From positions 20,274,001-20,338,000 of the forward strand of contig OX637295.1 of NCBI GenBank assembly GCA_951799445.1: a stretch of 64,000 bases of DNA, written 5' to 3'. The notes beneath the pieces are model-generated. The model was not told the DNA's origin. It ran no database searches and saw only the letters and a list, made by a program, of their open reading frames with translations. This document shows positions 1 to 13,519 of this stretch, piece after piece. Position 1 is the first letter of the stretch, and every line of letters begins with the position of its first letter. Source of the stretch: Pseudisothecium myosuroides (lineage: Eukaryota > Streptophyta > Bryopsida > Hypnales > Lembophyllaceae). The position numbers and the translations under genes were made by a program.

Positions 1-3000
1 CTATAAAAGCACCAATCTTTCCTTATCAGCAGTTCCCCATAGTTGTTCGACATCAAAGAAATTTCAGTGAGCATACATCTCACATGATCCTAGCACCAGA
101 GCACAACAAACAATACGTAACAATTCTAAAAATCAACATCGGCAATCTTGGGCATGCTAATCGTTCAAACGTTTTCCTAGATTCCAGAAAAAGCTACGCC
201 ATTCTGAAATAAGCCTTCGTTCACATCAGCGATGTGACAAAATAGAGAATGACAATGCAAAATGTACACGGCATATGGGAAATCACAACTTACCGTCTCG
301 TGACAGTACTCTGCCGTATTGACAATGTAGCAGATGACTCTTTCATCTTTATCTGAGACCTGGATTTGCAAACCAACTCAAGATTAGAGCACACAAAACA
401 ATACTTCAAATAAGAAACCATGTTCACACAACTGCAACGTACTGGAACAGCTTCATGCTTGAGCCCTGACGAAATGGTAATGCAGGTACCTTGACTTGCC
501 CCTCAGTTCCCGTGACGAGTCCAGGCTGACCTCTAGGCAGCCTGGCAACGAGCTTCCCAGTGTACGCTCGTAAAACTCGCTGAAATACCTGTATTGGATC
601 GAAGATTGATATTTTATGGTAAGTAGCAAGAAATCGAACTCTTCCAAGATCTACATCGAGGTTCGTTTAGATGATCGAGTAAAAGAAACGATACACTGAA
701 AAAGTAAGAAAACCGAAGACTGAACAATAAAAACATAATCAATCATATTCAAATGAACTTCTCCTTCAAGAAAAATCCACCTGGTTCCAAGAAAGTACTC
801 ATGATTTCGACCAGATGAACAACTCCTCCGAGACCATAAATAAGTTAATAAAGACCTCAAGAGAACGTAGAAAGGATACCTTATACAAATTAAAAAGCGT
901 TTGATTGCGGGTGAGCGCACTGCAGCGTTTCAAGCTTCTTTTAATTATCAAAAACACCTGCACAAGAGGGTCTATGAGCGGTACTCAGGTATATCTGGGA
1001 TTAACAAATGCTAAGAAAACCAAACGATTGAATGTAAGTTTATTCTGCTCCCGTGTTCCGCGTATGAAAAAACATTCAGTATTCGCAAGACGGTTGCACA
1101 TCGATGAATAAGTGTGCGTCAGATACAAAAGGGACTCCAATACATCAAGAGGATAAGTTGCGCTAGCTTTGACTTCAGAGAATGCAAGCTGGTCCTCCAA
1201 CATGAACAAGAAGAAACAAACCTGTGTGCCACTGGATAAAAGATGTGTCTGAGTTCCTTCTTCAGACTCCCACGTCTCTTCCTGTTGATGAGTGATTACT
1301 CAGAAAAAGCATATGGTAGATCATAACGACTGTGAGGTTAAGGAAAGAAGAAGCAGTGCAGAGGGTCAAAAGACAAGACCACTCCTTTGAACGGAGATAT
1401 AAAATCAGTTTATCATTGGTTGACAGAGTAATCTCTCAATCAAGCAAAGCGGCAACTCAAGGAAGCGACATAAAAATGATAGATACTCACCTGAATAAGC
1501 TTGTCCAATGCCTCCATCAAGGTCCTTTCCTCCAGCTCCACGTATATCGACATGTGCGGCTCAAAGCATGAGGATATTGTGCCTCGAAAGTTAAATGCCG
1601 CCGCAGCCTGCAGTTTTTAAATGTTTAGCAATGAGTCTCCTATTGCTTGAACACTTGCGAAATATTAACGAGCACCCCTCGTAAGAACAAACAGCTTCCT
1701 GTGTTGACACTGCAGACCTTTGAACACATTTGCAAAACCAGACCATCCATTTACCCGCACATATTCAACGTGAGAAATTATATAAGCTTAAGCTTACCCT
1801 CTCATTAGCAGCGTCTTGACTTGTTTTCTTTTCTCCATCTGATTCCTGTTCAAGCAAAAATGACACTGTCATGAAAGCTTGAAAGTCGAAAAAATAGGAG
1901 GTAACAAGAACACAAAAGAGCAGACCATCCCTACACCAGCCCAAGCAGCAATTGGTATAGTATGCGAAACAGTATGAAATTCAGTGGAATGTAATGTGTG
2001 CCTGAAGCCAGTAGCACACAAGTTGTGTATAATCAACTGTGGTTCATACACTCCAACATGCAGGTGGACAATGCCTAAACTTCATTAAAAAAAGGACCAG
2101 ATTAATTGCAAAATGACAAACTAGATCGATATTTCACCAGTTTCAGCTGCTTTTGGTATTTTCTGCGTATGGCAGAAGCAGTAAGTTCTCCATCTTTTGT
2201 GTCAAAACCTTCATCGTCACTTTCGTCTTCTAGTTTCTTCCCCTCGCTTCCACCAAAACGTTCCGCCAGCTCTTCCTCAAATTCTAGAGTTCTTTGTAAA
2301 GCCTGACAGTTTGTAGCATACAAAGAACAAATTTCATACAAGAGAATTAGAACCAGACAATAGACAATGTTGCATGTTGGTCACTAGATACACAGTCATG
2401 TAATACTTCTGATTACTGCGCTAGAAAGGCCATTTATTTAGTTTGAACATATACGGTTCACTTAGATGTGGTCGTAGAGTAAAGAAGACTGATGTAAACC
2501 ATCTTGAGTATAAATAATCTCAAGATCAATTTCATGAGACTTTCAAAGAAATTGCAAATCTCGTCACACCAAATGCTATGACGAAGTGAATTTTTTTATT
2601 ATATTGGTCACCTGTAGAAGAGTTCCAACTTCAGGCTTAGGTTGAGCAGTATCAAGAATTTCCATTAACTGAGCCCTGTAAAACACATCACACAGAAATA
2701 ATTACTTCAAATTAGGAAAAAAAACTTCTTCTTCGGATGAAAAAACAATTTCACAGTAAAAGATTACAAGACAAGAACTAAAGAGGTTCAATTAACAAAA
2801 CGATACCATTCATGTGATTATTGCAGATTCTGCACTGACAGTTATCAGAATTAGAGAATAATAGCCAGAAGAGCCATACAACCGAGAAATCTCAACTCAG
2901 TTGCTCAAAGTCAGGATGAATATTATGAATGCCTGATTTACCTCGTAACTTTACAAAACTGCATGCAAAGGGTGTGTGCAACCCTCCAGCTTGGAGGAAA

Positions 3001-6000
3001 GATCGACCATACTTCTTCGTTAGACCTCAGTTGACGCTTTATCCAAGCATATCTCCGCTCAGCTTTTTCCAGCTTGGCTACCTCTGTAATGGGTCGTTTA
3101 GTAATGTCACAATGCACTTGGAAACCAGTTTCAAACATGGATGCTTGTCCATTAAAGAAGCTTGGACTCGTCGTTTGCCTTAGAGAATTAATACAATTTC
3201 TGAACGAGTCAAGTTACACTGAACTTGAATGCAAGAAGTCGTCATGACTAAAATCACGAATGACAGCTTCATCGCAGCTCAAAAATAAGAGAGAACCTAA
3301 GTGAGGTAATAAGAAAGTAATCGTACCTGTTCCTTGAAAGATTTGTTGATATGCTGTCAGCTCTTTACTGCAAACATTGCGAATAAGTTCCTCTTTCGCA
3401 GATGGATCTAAGGCATCAATAACCAAGCAAGCATCCGCAAGCTGCTGCATTTGTTGGCCATCTTCGCTCAGGCCAGCGGTCCCCAAACTGTTCCATCCAA
3501 AAGTACAAAGTCAATATCAAGGAGAAGCTAAGTACCCTCTTCAATGGACTGAATTAGCTTACATTCAGTACATTACACAATCACCCCCACACCTCATGAC
3601 AACAAGTAAGAGAAGAAACATTTTTCTTCAGAAACACATATTTGTAGACGTCCTGATATTTGCAGTGCAGGTATTAGAAGTAAAAACATATAAATAACAA
3701 GGTCAACATACTCAAAGCAAATAGTGTACATGGCACAATGGATAGAAGTACGCTATGCAGTCATTAACTGCTCAGAATGCAGGTCCATAGTTTGCAGGTT
3801 GACTTCTCAATATACAGATATGCACCAATATTCAGGTCAAACAATAACCTTGCAAAATCAGAAAATACATGAGACTTCAGCATTTCTTTGATGCCTTTGA
3901 ACTTCTCTCTCAGCTCTGTGATTTTTGGGATATCACTATATGCTTCAAAATGGCTGCATAGCTGATTCACTGCCTGCAGAAATCACACAGGGAATCAGTC
4001 TCTCCGCTTATGGGGTCATGAAAACCATTTGATATGCACTATTGGGATGAGGGTTCTCATAGGGAGGTAGGACAGTACTTGCCACTGTAATACACCGTAA
4101 TACTCCTTAGATTCGGGTTCACAAGTAGTGACCAACAGGACGAACTTCCAATGGGGAACTTCCTTCTAAGGACCAATAATTTGACATTCCATATGTTTTC
4201 AACCACAAAGCCTTTCTATCAAGAGCAAGAATAGGAAGTATGAAGGAAGCAAGTGTCAAGCACACATATATCATATCCCATCAAACTTGGACTTCTAGCA
4301 TAACCCAAAATAAACGCTCCACATGCTCGTTTAAAAGTCTGATTCCAACCTCAAGCTGTCCAGCTGCTTCCTTGTATTGACGTTTAACAGCCATCGCTTG
4401 AAGTTGTTCCACAGCTGACACTGCATTCAGCAATCAACCACGAACTCAATTTCATCACAAACAATCACTTCAAATTGTAGAATTGGCCTCCCGAGGAGGA
4501 TCGAGGTCAGGAATATATTGTTGGGCTTAATCGGAAACTGATCACGAAATGGCTGCAACTACGAAGTATTAGAATGCTCCAAATATCCAACTCCTACGGC
4601 AGTCTCTACTCAAACTATGAGTACTATCACCAAGAAAGTTCTGGTTAATTTGGGAAAAGTGAGAACAATGAACATACCAAGCATTGCAAGACGGTGAAGA
4701 GCCGTTATGGTGGTTGTGATGTTTTTTTTAGCGAAATCCAGCTTCTTGATGTCCCGACAGATTTCCTGGACCATAACCTCACTTTGCTCTGCCTTTTCTT
4801 TCATTTCACTTATTTTCTGAGTCAACTCCTGCAAGCAAATAAGTAGAATTTAGAGATCAGATGACATTTGATGACCCAAAATCAATGATAAATCTATTTT
4901 TAGAATGCATTACCCTGTAAGTCAAATACATGAACAACTAATGAAAAATATAAACAGTAGATCATCTTCGTACTGCCTGTTATATTGGCGATGCAAACCT
5001 TAGAGAATTTCGTGACTGACATCCACGTAGCTGGTCTCCAAATAAGCATAATCTCCTTGTTATGATAAAGGACCAAATTATCTTAAATGAAGCAGGAGAT
5101 GTAAACAAGGAATGACAACAAACGAACAAAAAGGAAGCCGTACCTGAATGGCCCGCATTGCTGCTGCAAGGTCCTCTTTAGCTTTAGAACCTGAGGTGCT
5201 CTGAATAATATCAACTTGTCAGTGAAAAGACCAAAGAAACGTTTACACACTCAATCATATTTTTCATGCACTCAGTCACGTCCCTAATTCAATACATCTT
5301 CAAAATTTGGTACTTGGAATACGTGAACAAATAATGACAACAATACGAGGTCTTTACCAACATTCATATTGCTACAGCTGTATCTGATGTTCACATTAAT
5401 GAACTCAACAAGACTACTTTAGTTACAATCACGGAACTAGTTGCTGAATTCGATGCTGCAAGCAGGTTGCTAGATAAATCGCAAAAGTTCGTATAACCAA
5501 GGACAGTGATACATGAAGTGCGTATGATGAAGATTCCAAGAGGGCACCTGCAGCCTGATTGCTGCAATAATCTCAGCATCCACATGGCGGATCTTGTTCC
5601 GCAGCTTTCCAAGAAGAGGATCCACTGCTACTAAAGATGCCTCTGCAGCACATCACAGAATCTGGTCTTTCAATACTGCGCATCACCAATTTTGCAGAAT
5701 GCATCTCCTTGTTTGCACACCAAGCAAACGAACTACCCCAGCATCATGGAACACACAGAGTACGAAGGCCAAAGTTCTTATTCACAATTCACGAGAAATA
5801 CTGAATTAACATAAGCTCTACAAAGACTCAATCTAACAATCCAAAGAATACTCCAATAAGCACGCCATAGCCTTCACATACTGTTCTAGGAGCAAATCCG
5901 CGGACATCATAAAGTCTGAAATCATCCGCCATGTCCAGATGCCTCGCTAGCTAGTTCCACATAACTTCTGTGGACGAAACGGAGAAAAGGAAGATCTCCA

Positions 6001-6749
6001 TAATCGGGAAGCAATCACCTCATTATGTAAGCAGTAGCTAGGTCTAGGTATTGCACCCTTGCTAAACCTAAATGGGATTGAAATCAGTTTACGTGTCGCA
6101 CAATAACTCACTCATAACAGTACACGCTTTACTGTAATCAAAACTTTCCTCGTCCACCTCCAGCCGTCAGACTCTGACGACTGAACCCGCACCAAGGGCA
6201 TCAGTAGCCAATTTAGAATAGTGCTCAGCTTCATGCATTTGAAGGAATTTTATGACGTTAAGATCAGTGATAAATCTCGGAATAAAACTTGACTCCACGG
6301 ACCTATGGCAGATTGATTCCCCCTGACAATAAACAAACCAGGTCCTACCTAAGCATATAGTTTCCGACCTTAAAAACTCTTCGCGTCTCTTGTGAACGGT
6401 TCAATCTATAACGCCACTAAGATATCATGCTTCCTCGTGATTTCAATCCATTGAAGAGAAACACATTGTCATACGACGAGGACGCCACATCCTCAACAAA
6501 CATTGATTTAAGCAAGCTAAAAAAAAATCACTGAAACAAGTGAATACTCGGCATTGTCCTAAAACGACAAATGCGTCTCAGCACATAATTCCGTAGCAAA
6601 CCGAAGCAGGAAGAAGCCATAGCTCAAAGCCAGACACACTTACCAACACGAATCCAGTATTCCCGATACAAAATGCAAACACGAAACACCATACCTGTCG
6701 GAAAAATTTCATTGATGAACTCCAGAGTGCTCGCTCTCGTCCTCGCCAT
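1..6749 (-). CDS. VPS53: VPS53, GARP/EARP tethering complex subunit (3' part off the left edge)
   Basis: Subunit of the GARP/EARP complex that tethers endosome-derived vesicles at the trans-Golgi network. Sixteen coding exons join in phase to 518 codons: 6749-6695, 5642-5548, 5200-5144, 4828-4678, 4420-4350, 3973-3849, 3487-3327, 3083-2942, 2675-2612, 2302-2138, 1845-1798, 1607-1491, 1281-1222, 957-880, 588-490 and 359-294. The start ATG at 6749 gives MARTRASTLEFINEIFPTE, the family's usual N terminus. Recognisable Vps53 stretches are the coiled-coil segment with EICRDIKKLDFAKKN (exon 4), HFEAYSDIPKITELREKFK (exon 6), RRYAWIKRQLRSNEEVWSIF (exon 8) and DERVICYIVNTAEYCH (exon 16). Plant VPS53 is about 820 aa, so roughly the last 300 residues lie left of base 1; bases 1-293 are intron. 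All introns are GT-AG. It resembles Arabidopsis HIT1/VPS53 throughout. The sequence shows no break. Confidence 0.94.
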
Positions 6750-7301
6750 AGCGACCTCCGACCAGGAAACACTCTTATTATTAACCAGCTATTGAGCTCC
6801 AATTCAACCTCATCTGCCATTAAACCTCGTCCCTCGACCATTCCTCGTCATCCTGCCTGCCAGATCCGCAATCGCGCAATCGTGCTTCCTCCAGTCAATC
6901 CGCCATTCCCGTATTAAAAAAAAAATCGAAAAATCGAACCTCAAGCCCTAAACTAAGTTAAGAAATCCTCCAAGGGTTCACAACAAGTGATCGCACCCGA
7001 GTTTGCAGCTCAAAACACCATTTCCTTCACTAAAACGTTTGAAACGAAGCATCGGAAAGCGTGCGAAAGCGTTCCGAAAGCTGCAAATCGAGGAAATGCT
7101 GTATAATGGAGCTACGTGATGCGGGACTAACAATCGGTCTCGCGAAATGGAAGCTTCAGATCTTGGGAGAGGGAGAGGGGGACGGATTTGACCACAGAAC
7201 GGTCGCAGTGTTTGGACCTTAAATTCTACGTAGAATTGGTCCTCTGACAAACGTTCGCACTGACAGACCAATGATTCTGCAGCAATGTCTGGTTTTGAAG
7301 G
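6750..7301 (-). other. 5' leader and upstream flank of VPS53
   Basis: About 550 bases upstream of the VPS53 start. In the minus direction it holds short pyrimidine-rich tracts and a GGGTTTAGG-like word near 6940 typical of plant leaders. Open frames here do not continue a known protein. No convincing TATA box was identified. Confidence 0.4.
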
Positions 7302-7555
7302 TACAAAATAACTTAGTGAAATTAGGTTGCCCCATACTAGTTTTTCGACATTCTACACTATATAAATATTTATTGTTTCTCTACAAGATTGCACTACTTT
7401 TGAATTAATTATTGTTGTAATTGGGACTTGTGAACCTCCACGTGTACAAACAAAAATATATGTAGAAATATTTGTTGACTTTCATGGCTTGTAATGTAAC
7501 TTTCTTGAAGTAAGACAGCCTAATTGTTAAGACAACCTAATTTCACTATTTTGTA
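7302..7555. mobile_element. MITE with about 23 bp terminal inverted repeats (AGTGAAATTAGGTTG ends)
   Basis: The ends carry TACAAAATA plus AGTGAAATTAGGTTG on the left (with ACTT inserted between them) and their reverse complement at 7533-7555. The 254 bp length and absence of coding capacity fit a MITE. An inverted, diverged relative lies at 17201-17400. No clear target-site duplication was resolved. Confidence 0.6.
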
Positions 7556-9983
7556 TAGACTATTACCACTATCATCTCAATTCCGCCAATTCCCGTCCGT
7601 GTACTTCATTCCGTCATCACGTACGGATGCAGTACATTCTAGAAAGAAAATGTGAGCCTTTGCTTCATATTCATGGAATGCGGTAAACAGACGGGAATGG
7701 ATTCGCCTACCTTATGCAGACTAGCCCTTTTTTTTTACATTTTGAAAAAGTGCCAAGCTAACAAACATTTAAAATTTGGTGAAGCCTTGTAATTCTACAT
7801 CCATCCATCTTTTGGATCAAAAAACACTTTTCAATCATATTCATACAATTCTTCATCCAAACTTGGCGACTTCATTCATATTTATAATAGAAGTGGAAGA
7901 TTTCTGGTGGAAAAGATTACTTTATTGGCAAAAAGTAGACATTTATTTTGAAATGGTGCAATTTGGCCCCATGGTACCTAAAAAAGGGTGATGTGGACAT
8001 TTGAAAACGTAAATGTACACCTCAAGTACATGAGGGTAGAATTAGAATTTGGATGGTAATAGGATAATTTAGGTTTTTTTATGAAGATTTTTTAACCCCG
8101 TAAAGAGGTTACAGACTGGAGTGGTCCGATGGATGACTTCATGTTAACAATAAAAAAAATGCATCTATTGGTCCAATGATCGGAGAATTTTGGTGACTAT
8201 TTTGGTTATGGAGCTGTGTCCATCCATGGTTAAATGTAGCCAGATTAGGAATCAAATGGTTTAGGGTTGGAGTTGAAACTAGATGAAAGATAGCCAATTA
8301 GATGAAATATCACTCATAATGGATGAATAATGGACAAGTGGATGAAAACATTGGCAATTGATAAAAAAAATTTTAATCCAACTTTAGCATTTTTAAAAAT
8401 AGATTTTATCATTTGGCCATATACCACTAGCTTAAGAAAGGTTAGGTAGTTTACTTTAGTATATGATGGAAAAAAAGGAATGTAAAGTAAGTGCATTTAT
8501 AATTGGCAACAACAATTGGCTCCATTCATGTTGCACCGGCTTAATTTTGTAGCAAAATATGAACTGAAACTTCTTGGATGTAGCTTTTGTTGATGCAAAG
8601 CCTCTTCTCTCTCAGTTTAGAGCCAATAAATAGATTGTATTGTTTGATTCATTCACCAAATGGCTATATGTTGCAGTATCCCTTAGTTTATAAATTGAAA
8701 GTCACGTTACAAAATAAGAAACTAATAAGAATTGAAAGTTAATAGCATGCTTAGAGGGCATGGAATCCGTGTTTCTTGTTGAAGTTGTAAATGAACCTAG
8801 GAGTACCCTATCTTCTAGTGTCAAATTGAATCATTTGAGAACCTAAATGTAGACATATCAAATATAGCTTATTATTTATTGATTGAAATCATAAGCCATG
8901 TATGGCCCACCTAGATTTGCGTTCTAGAATTACTCCCTTTTTTAGAAAGGAACGTCATTGATTACAGGGACGCCATTGGATGCCTAGACTACCTTAGTTA
9001 AATAGTGGATCTAAGTTATTGAAGTTTTAAAGCATTTGGAGTTATTGCCCATTTTTTATGTTGGATCAAAGTTATCTATGGTAGTTTTTAGTTAGTCGTG
9101 AGGATTATATGTTAGGGATTTGAAAAAAGAAATTTGGAAATAGATTTAGGATTGTTTAGAAGATTTAAGGGTTTTATGAGGTTATATACAAAGAATTTAT
9201 GCAGTAAAGACCTTACACTAAACTGGACCTATTCACAAATCTTCATGATAGCACCCCAACTAATACTAATATAGACGGCAATGAATCCTCTAAAGAATAT
9301 AATATCCTTCAGATCAATTCAATCTCAAATGTATGATCGCATATAATTACCTGATACATATATACATACATGTACTCGACATTGGTCATTCTAAACTCTT
9401 ATTCTAAACCCTCTTATATTTAAAAAAATCTAAAACTACATAATAAACAACAGGATTTTGTAATTTATAAGGGAAAATTGTATGATTTATGATGGATATT
9501 TTGGAACTACTTCATTTTCTAATTGGTCTAATTTTTTCATGTTTTGCAATTAACAAACCCTATTATTGAAGTTGCGTGGTTTCTAGCTAAAACTTTTGCA
9601 CAATACCTTTCTTAAAGATAAATAGAAGTAAGATGTTCTTATGGGCGGATATCAATCTAGTAACCAAAATACTTGCAACTCACAACATCAATTTTTTTCT
9701 AATAAAGGCATAAGTTGATAAACAAAGACCACAAAAGGCTCAATCCTTATAGGTTTGGTTTACTTTTCAACTTACAACCTTCCCAAGGTTATTCACTTAT
9801 AAAGTAGACTTACTTGCTTCTAAGCACCTATTAGAAATGGGACCTAAAAACTCTTCTAATATGTAGATACTAAATTCAAATTGTATAAGCCATATACCCC
9901 CAAATGAGGGCATGATTTTAAAATTCTATTAAGTTAGACTTCAAAAATCATAACAAGTTTATATGATTTAAGAAAAATGTACA
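7556..9983. other. AT-rich intergenic DNA, no gene seen
   Basis: About 2.4 kb of low-GC sequence. Frames on both strands are short and match nothing recognisable. A few motifs (for example TGCAYCTATTGG near 8160) recur around 28670, suggesting old, unclassified repeats. Confidence 0.5.
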
Positions 9984-10910
9984 TTAACCCCTAAAGTTCC
10001 GAGGCCTATTTTCTGCCAAAAAACACTCAAAACTGCCATTTCTATAGCAAAGAGTAAAAAAAAAATTTAATTGTTTTTTTTTCACATCTAACCGTAGGAT
10101 CTTACACCTAATTGGTATGAGAATGTGTGGAAAAAATTTCAGAATTTTTGACCACACAGATTGCAAGATATCTGCGTTTAAAGTAGAAAAAACAAGTTTT
10201 TCAGCACATTGCGGGACCAGATTTTTATACTTTAAACATTTTTAACTTAAAATTTTTGCACTACAGCGTTCGGAGCTTTAAATCTTTATAGTGGAGAATT
10301 GAGTTGAGAGTCTAGGAAACAAAAAAAATTCAAAAAAACTTAATTATCATTCTTAAAAAAATTGTTAAGTAGAAGTAGGTACAAGATAGAAGGAAAATCT
10401 AAAATATTCATATATTTTAGATGGAATTAAAATGCACTAATCCCAATGGTGAGATTGTTCTAGCAAGTAAACTAAACCATTCCAAAAAAAAAAAATTGAA
10501 AAATTACAAAAATTGCATTCCGAAATGCATCCTACAAGTTATTTTTTTCAAGAAGATGCTCTAACTGCCCGAAAAACAAGAATGTCCATAACTTCCTCAT
10601 AACAAATCCAAATGAGATGAATCAAAGCTTTCCAGATAGACAAAAATATAATCTATGAGAAAAAAATATTTAAAAAAAAAAATTTTAATTTTGCAAAATT
10701 TTTTTGCTGCCCCCCGTCCCCACACATTCCAAGAAATGGCATAATTTCTCGCTCAGAGGTCCAATTTCAAATTTTTTTTCTGCCACATACCTCTCTCAAT
10801 TCTTCATGTTCACAAAAAGTTTCAAAAAATTAGGAGAAAATTGCAGCCCGTAGGTACCTGCCCCAAGTCCCATTTGTCCCCCGAACGGATAATGGTCCTT
10901 TAGAGGTTAA
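9984..10910. mobile_element. TTAA-flanked inverted-repeat element, copy 1 (piggyBac-like ends)
   Basis: The element starts TTAACCCCTAAAG and ends CTTTAGAGGTTAA, so the TTAA is present at both borders. It is 927 bp, AT-rich and has no transposase frame. The first 400 bp match the last 400 bp of the element at 19139-20085 in reverse orientation, and also 35240-35647. A TTAA target duplication with CCC-starting inverted ends is the signature of the piggyBac superfamily; the family assignment is inferred from the ends only. Confidence 0.65.
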
Positions 10911-12300
10911 CAATCAAGTGCCTTGTACCCACTAGTAGGGCCCTTCTACTTTACATCATGAGAGTTGAGAGGTTGAATCCTTGTAGCACTAATTTACTTT
11001 TTAAGTAGCAACCTTCTCAAACATCCTCACACATAATATAGGGGGCCTATGACTAAATATTTGAGACATATATAGTATCTTTTATTATTAAGTTGTCATA
11101 AATTATGGACAATTATTGTTAGATCCTTTTGACGATTTAAAAAATCTAAAACACTTTGTTGTACACTTATTAGATATCATATGAATCAATTATAATTTTT
11201 CAAACTTTTACTTAGAAGATTTCTAAAATCTTGTCTTAATTTTGATGTATATGGATTGAACATATTGAATGGAGTATACAATTCTTTTGAAAAGTTTTCA
11301 GAATACAATTTGGAGAAACGCTTTGAAATGGGTATGTCTACCTTAATCCCTTCAAACCCAAAGGTTTTGAACAAAATATGAATGCATTGTAAAATACAGA
11401 TTCTATAATTTTTTTGAAGTTTGCATCAAGAATAGAAAATATTCATACTTTCAAGATTTTAAAGCCATTTATAGATTTGGCCCAATTGAATTATGAAGAT
11501 TTAACTTCAAAATTTGACCAAAAATTGCAATTTTTGCCTTAGCATTAATTTTTTAAAATTGAATTGTCATTGGATTGGTCAAAATTGTAGTTTCTATTGA
11601 TTTGTGAAAAAAGTCATGAAATTTAACAATGAGAACAAAAACATTTTTTCCAAATAGTAAATTTTAGAATACTAGGCAAATACTAAACTCTTTATATTAT
11701 ATTTTTTTTACCATAGCAATCTTAGTTTTGATTATAAAAATAGGAAGACAACCCAATGGCTAGTTTGCATAGAAAAATGTATTTCATTGAAGAAAATTCC
11801 CGCCTAAAATGATGCCCAAAGTTGGGCATCCACCAAAAAATGGTTGATTGGGCCTTTATAGGATGAGCTCCTGTAGGCCAATGTATGGGAAAAATTCTCA
11901 GTTTTACCAACTATTTTTCGTCAATTCACAAATTGAACTGTTTTTTTAAACATAGAGCCCAATTATTTTTTCTATTTTCTACTCAAAATAGAAATTTTAT
12001 ATATTTTTTCACCGTTTTTTTTGGCAATGTTTTCATATTGCAACCAATTTTTTTCCAATTATCTATGAACTAGCCGCTGGTTTTTCCAAGCATTGCTCCA
12101 AGCCTCCCCTTCCTTCCAAAATCAACAAAATCCCAAACCCTCCATTAATACAAAATTGACTAAAAAATAAATCAAATAAACCAATGAAATAGTCCAAAAG
12201 CCAGCATTGGAATATTCAATCAAAACGCAAAATATAAACACCACGTCCACTCACCAACTGAACGGGCCGGGTCTCACGGACCCAGGGCCCGCTCTTTCCC
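10911..12300. other. AT-rich intergenic DNA, no gene seen
   Basis: Low-GC sequence with homopolymer tracts. No supported coding region. GC content rises sharply after about 12250, where the VAP leader region begins. Confidence 0.5.
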
Positions 12301-13519
12301 GCCCGTCCACCCGGTCTGTGAACGGCCCTACCACCGTGTCTACGGTGATACGGTCCGACCAGCGGTGACCGGGTGAAGCCGCGCCGCGTCTCTCCCCGCG
12401 AGGACCTTCTTCATCGGGGACCTTCATCTTGCCTAAGCTACAGACGCTCTTCCTCGACTTTCCTTCTGCTCTCCCTCGTCGGTGCATGTTGTTCTCCTTC
12501 CTGGCCGATCTGAAGGCTCAGGTTCGTTTTGTTCGTTCTCTCTGCGCCGTTCGGATTCTCCGCTTCATTCTCTGCACGTATTGAGTTTTTTCCGACCATT
12601 TTCAATGCAGTGTCGGCGCAATGGCTTGAAACCCTCGGGGGTGAGGAATTGCGTGTTAGGTTAGGGTTGCTTGGCATTGCTATGTGCGTAGGTGTTGAGA
12701 TTTCTTGGTATGCGTGCTTCAGAACACAGAAAACGACGTAGAGAGATTCTTGTTTCGCGTTTTGAGGTAGCCTAGGGTGGCGTGTGGAAGTGGCGTTTTG
12801 AGCCTTTTCCGATCATTCTTAATGCAGTGTCGGCGTGGCTTGAAATCCTCGGTGAAAGGAATTGCGTGTTAGGGTTGGTGTGTGCGAAGGTGTTCAGGTT
12901 TCGTGGTATGCGTGCTTTGGAACACGAGAAAAGTAGAGAGATTCTTGTTTCGCGTTTTTAGGTACCCTAGGGTGGCATGTGGAAGTGGCTTCGAGGTTGT
13001 TTTGGTATGCCATTCGTAATCTGTTGTGGAAATATCTGTTTCTGAGGGAACTGTTGAGAAAACATTCGGGGGAATAAGTTTTTGAGGCATAGGGCGTGCT
13101 TTGTCTTGCTCATGTGGCTGATCTGTGTGTGATCTTGTATGCGACTACTCGCATGTTGTATCTAATCGTGTATCGGTTAGATTATTTCAGTGATTTACAG
13201 ATTTGTCTCGGAAAGGACGCTATGTCCTGGCTAAGTAAGCGTTTGTTGACGTTTAAACAAAATAATTATAGGTTGAGACGTTGGATTGCTTACTCGTGGC
13301 TATTTTTTTGTTCCTGAGTGGTTGAAGAAGCGTGCCGGGTTTATTAGATTTTAGGAGTCGTACTGGTGGTTCGCCTCAGAATACGCTCGAAGGTGGGCTC
13401 AGGAATTGATGCTTTTTGTTCTGCAGTGCCATTTTTGTGGAGGATTGGAGAGGTGGAATTTTCGCCTGAGTTTCATACTGTGACACCCGAGAGGTGATTG
13501 GAGACCAGAGAAAGCAGCC
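12301..13519 (+). promoter_or_regulatory. GC-rich promoter and 5' UTR/leader intron of the VAP27 gene
   Basis: GC content jumps relative to the flanking AT-rich DNA. A pyrimidine-rich stretch at 12440-12515 followed by CTCAG/GTTCG at about 12520 looks like a non-coding first exon with a donor. If so, a leader intron would run to shortly before the ATG at 13520. The transcription start was not located. Confidence 0.4.
12585..12990. repeat. tandem duplication of about 200 bp in the VAP leader region
   Basis: Two adjacent copies share TGCAGTGTCGGCG (about 12606 and 12823), GAATTGCGTGTTAGG, GTGGTATGCGTGCTT-like text and GATTCTTGTTTCGCGTTTT (12745 and 12940). The offset is 217 at the left and 195 at the right, so one copy has internal deletions. 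Confidence 0.8.
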
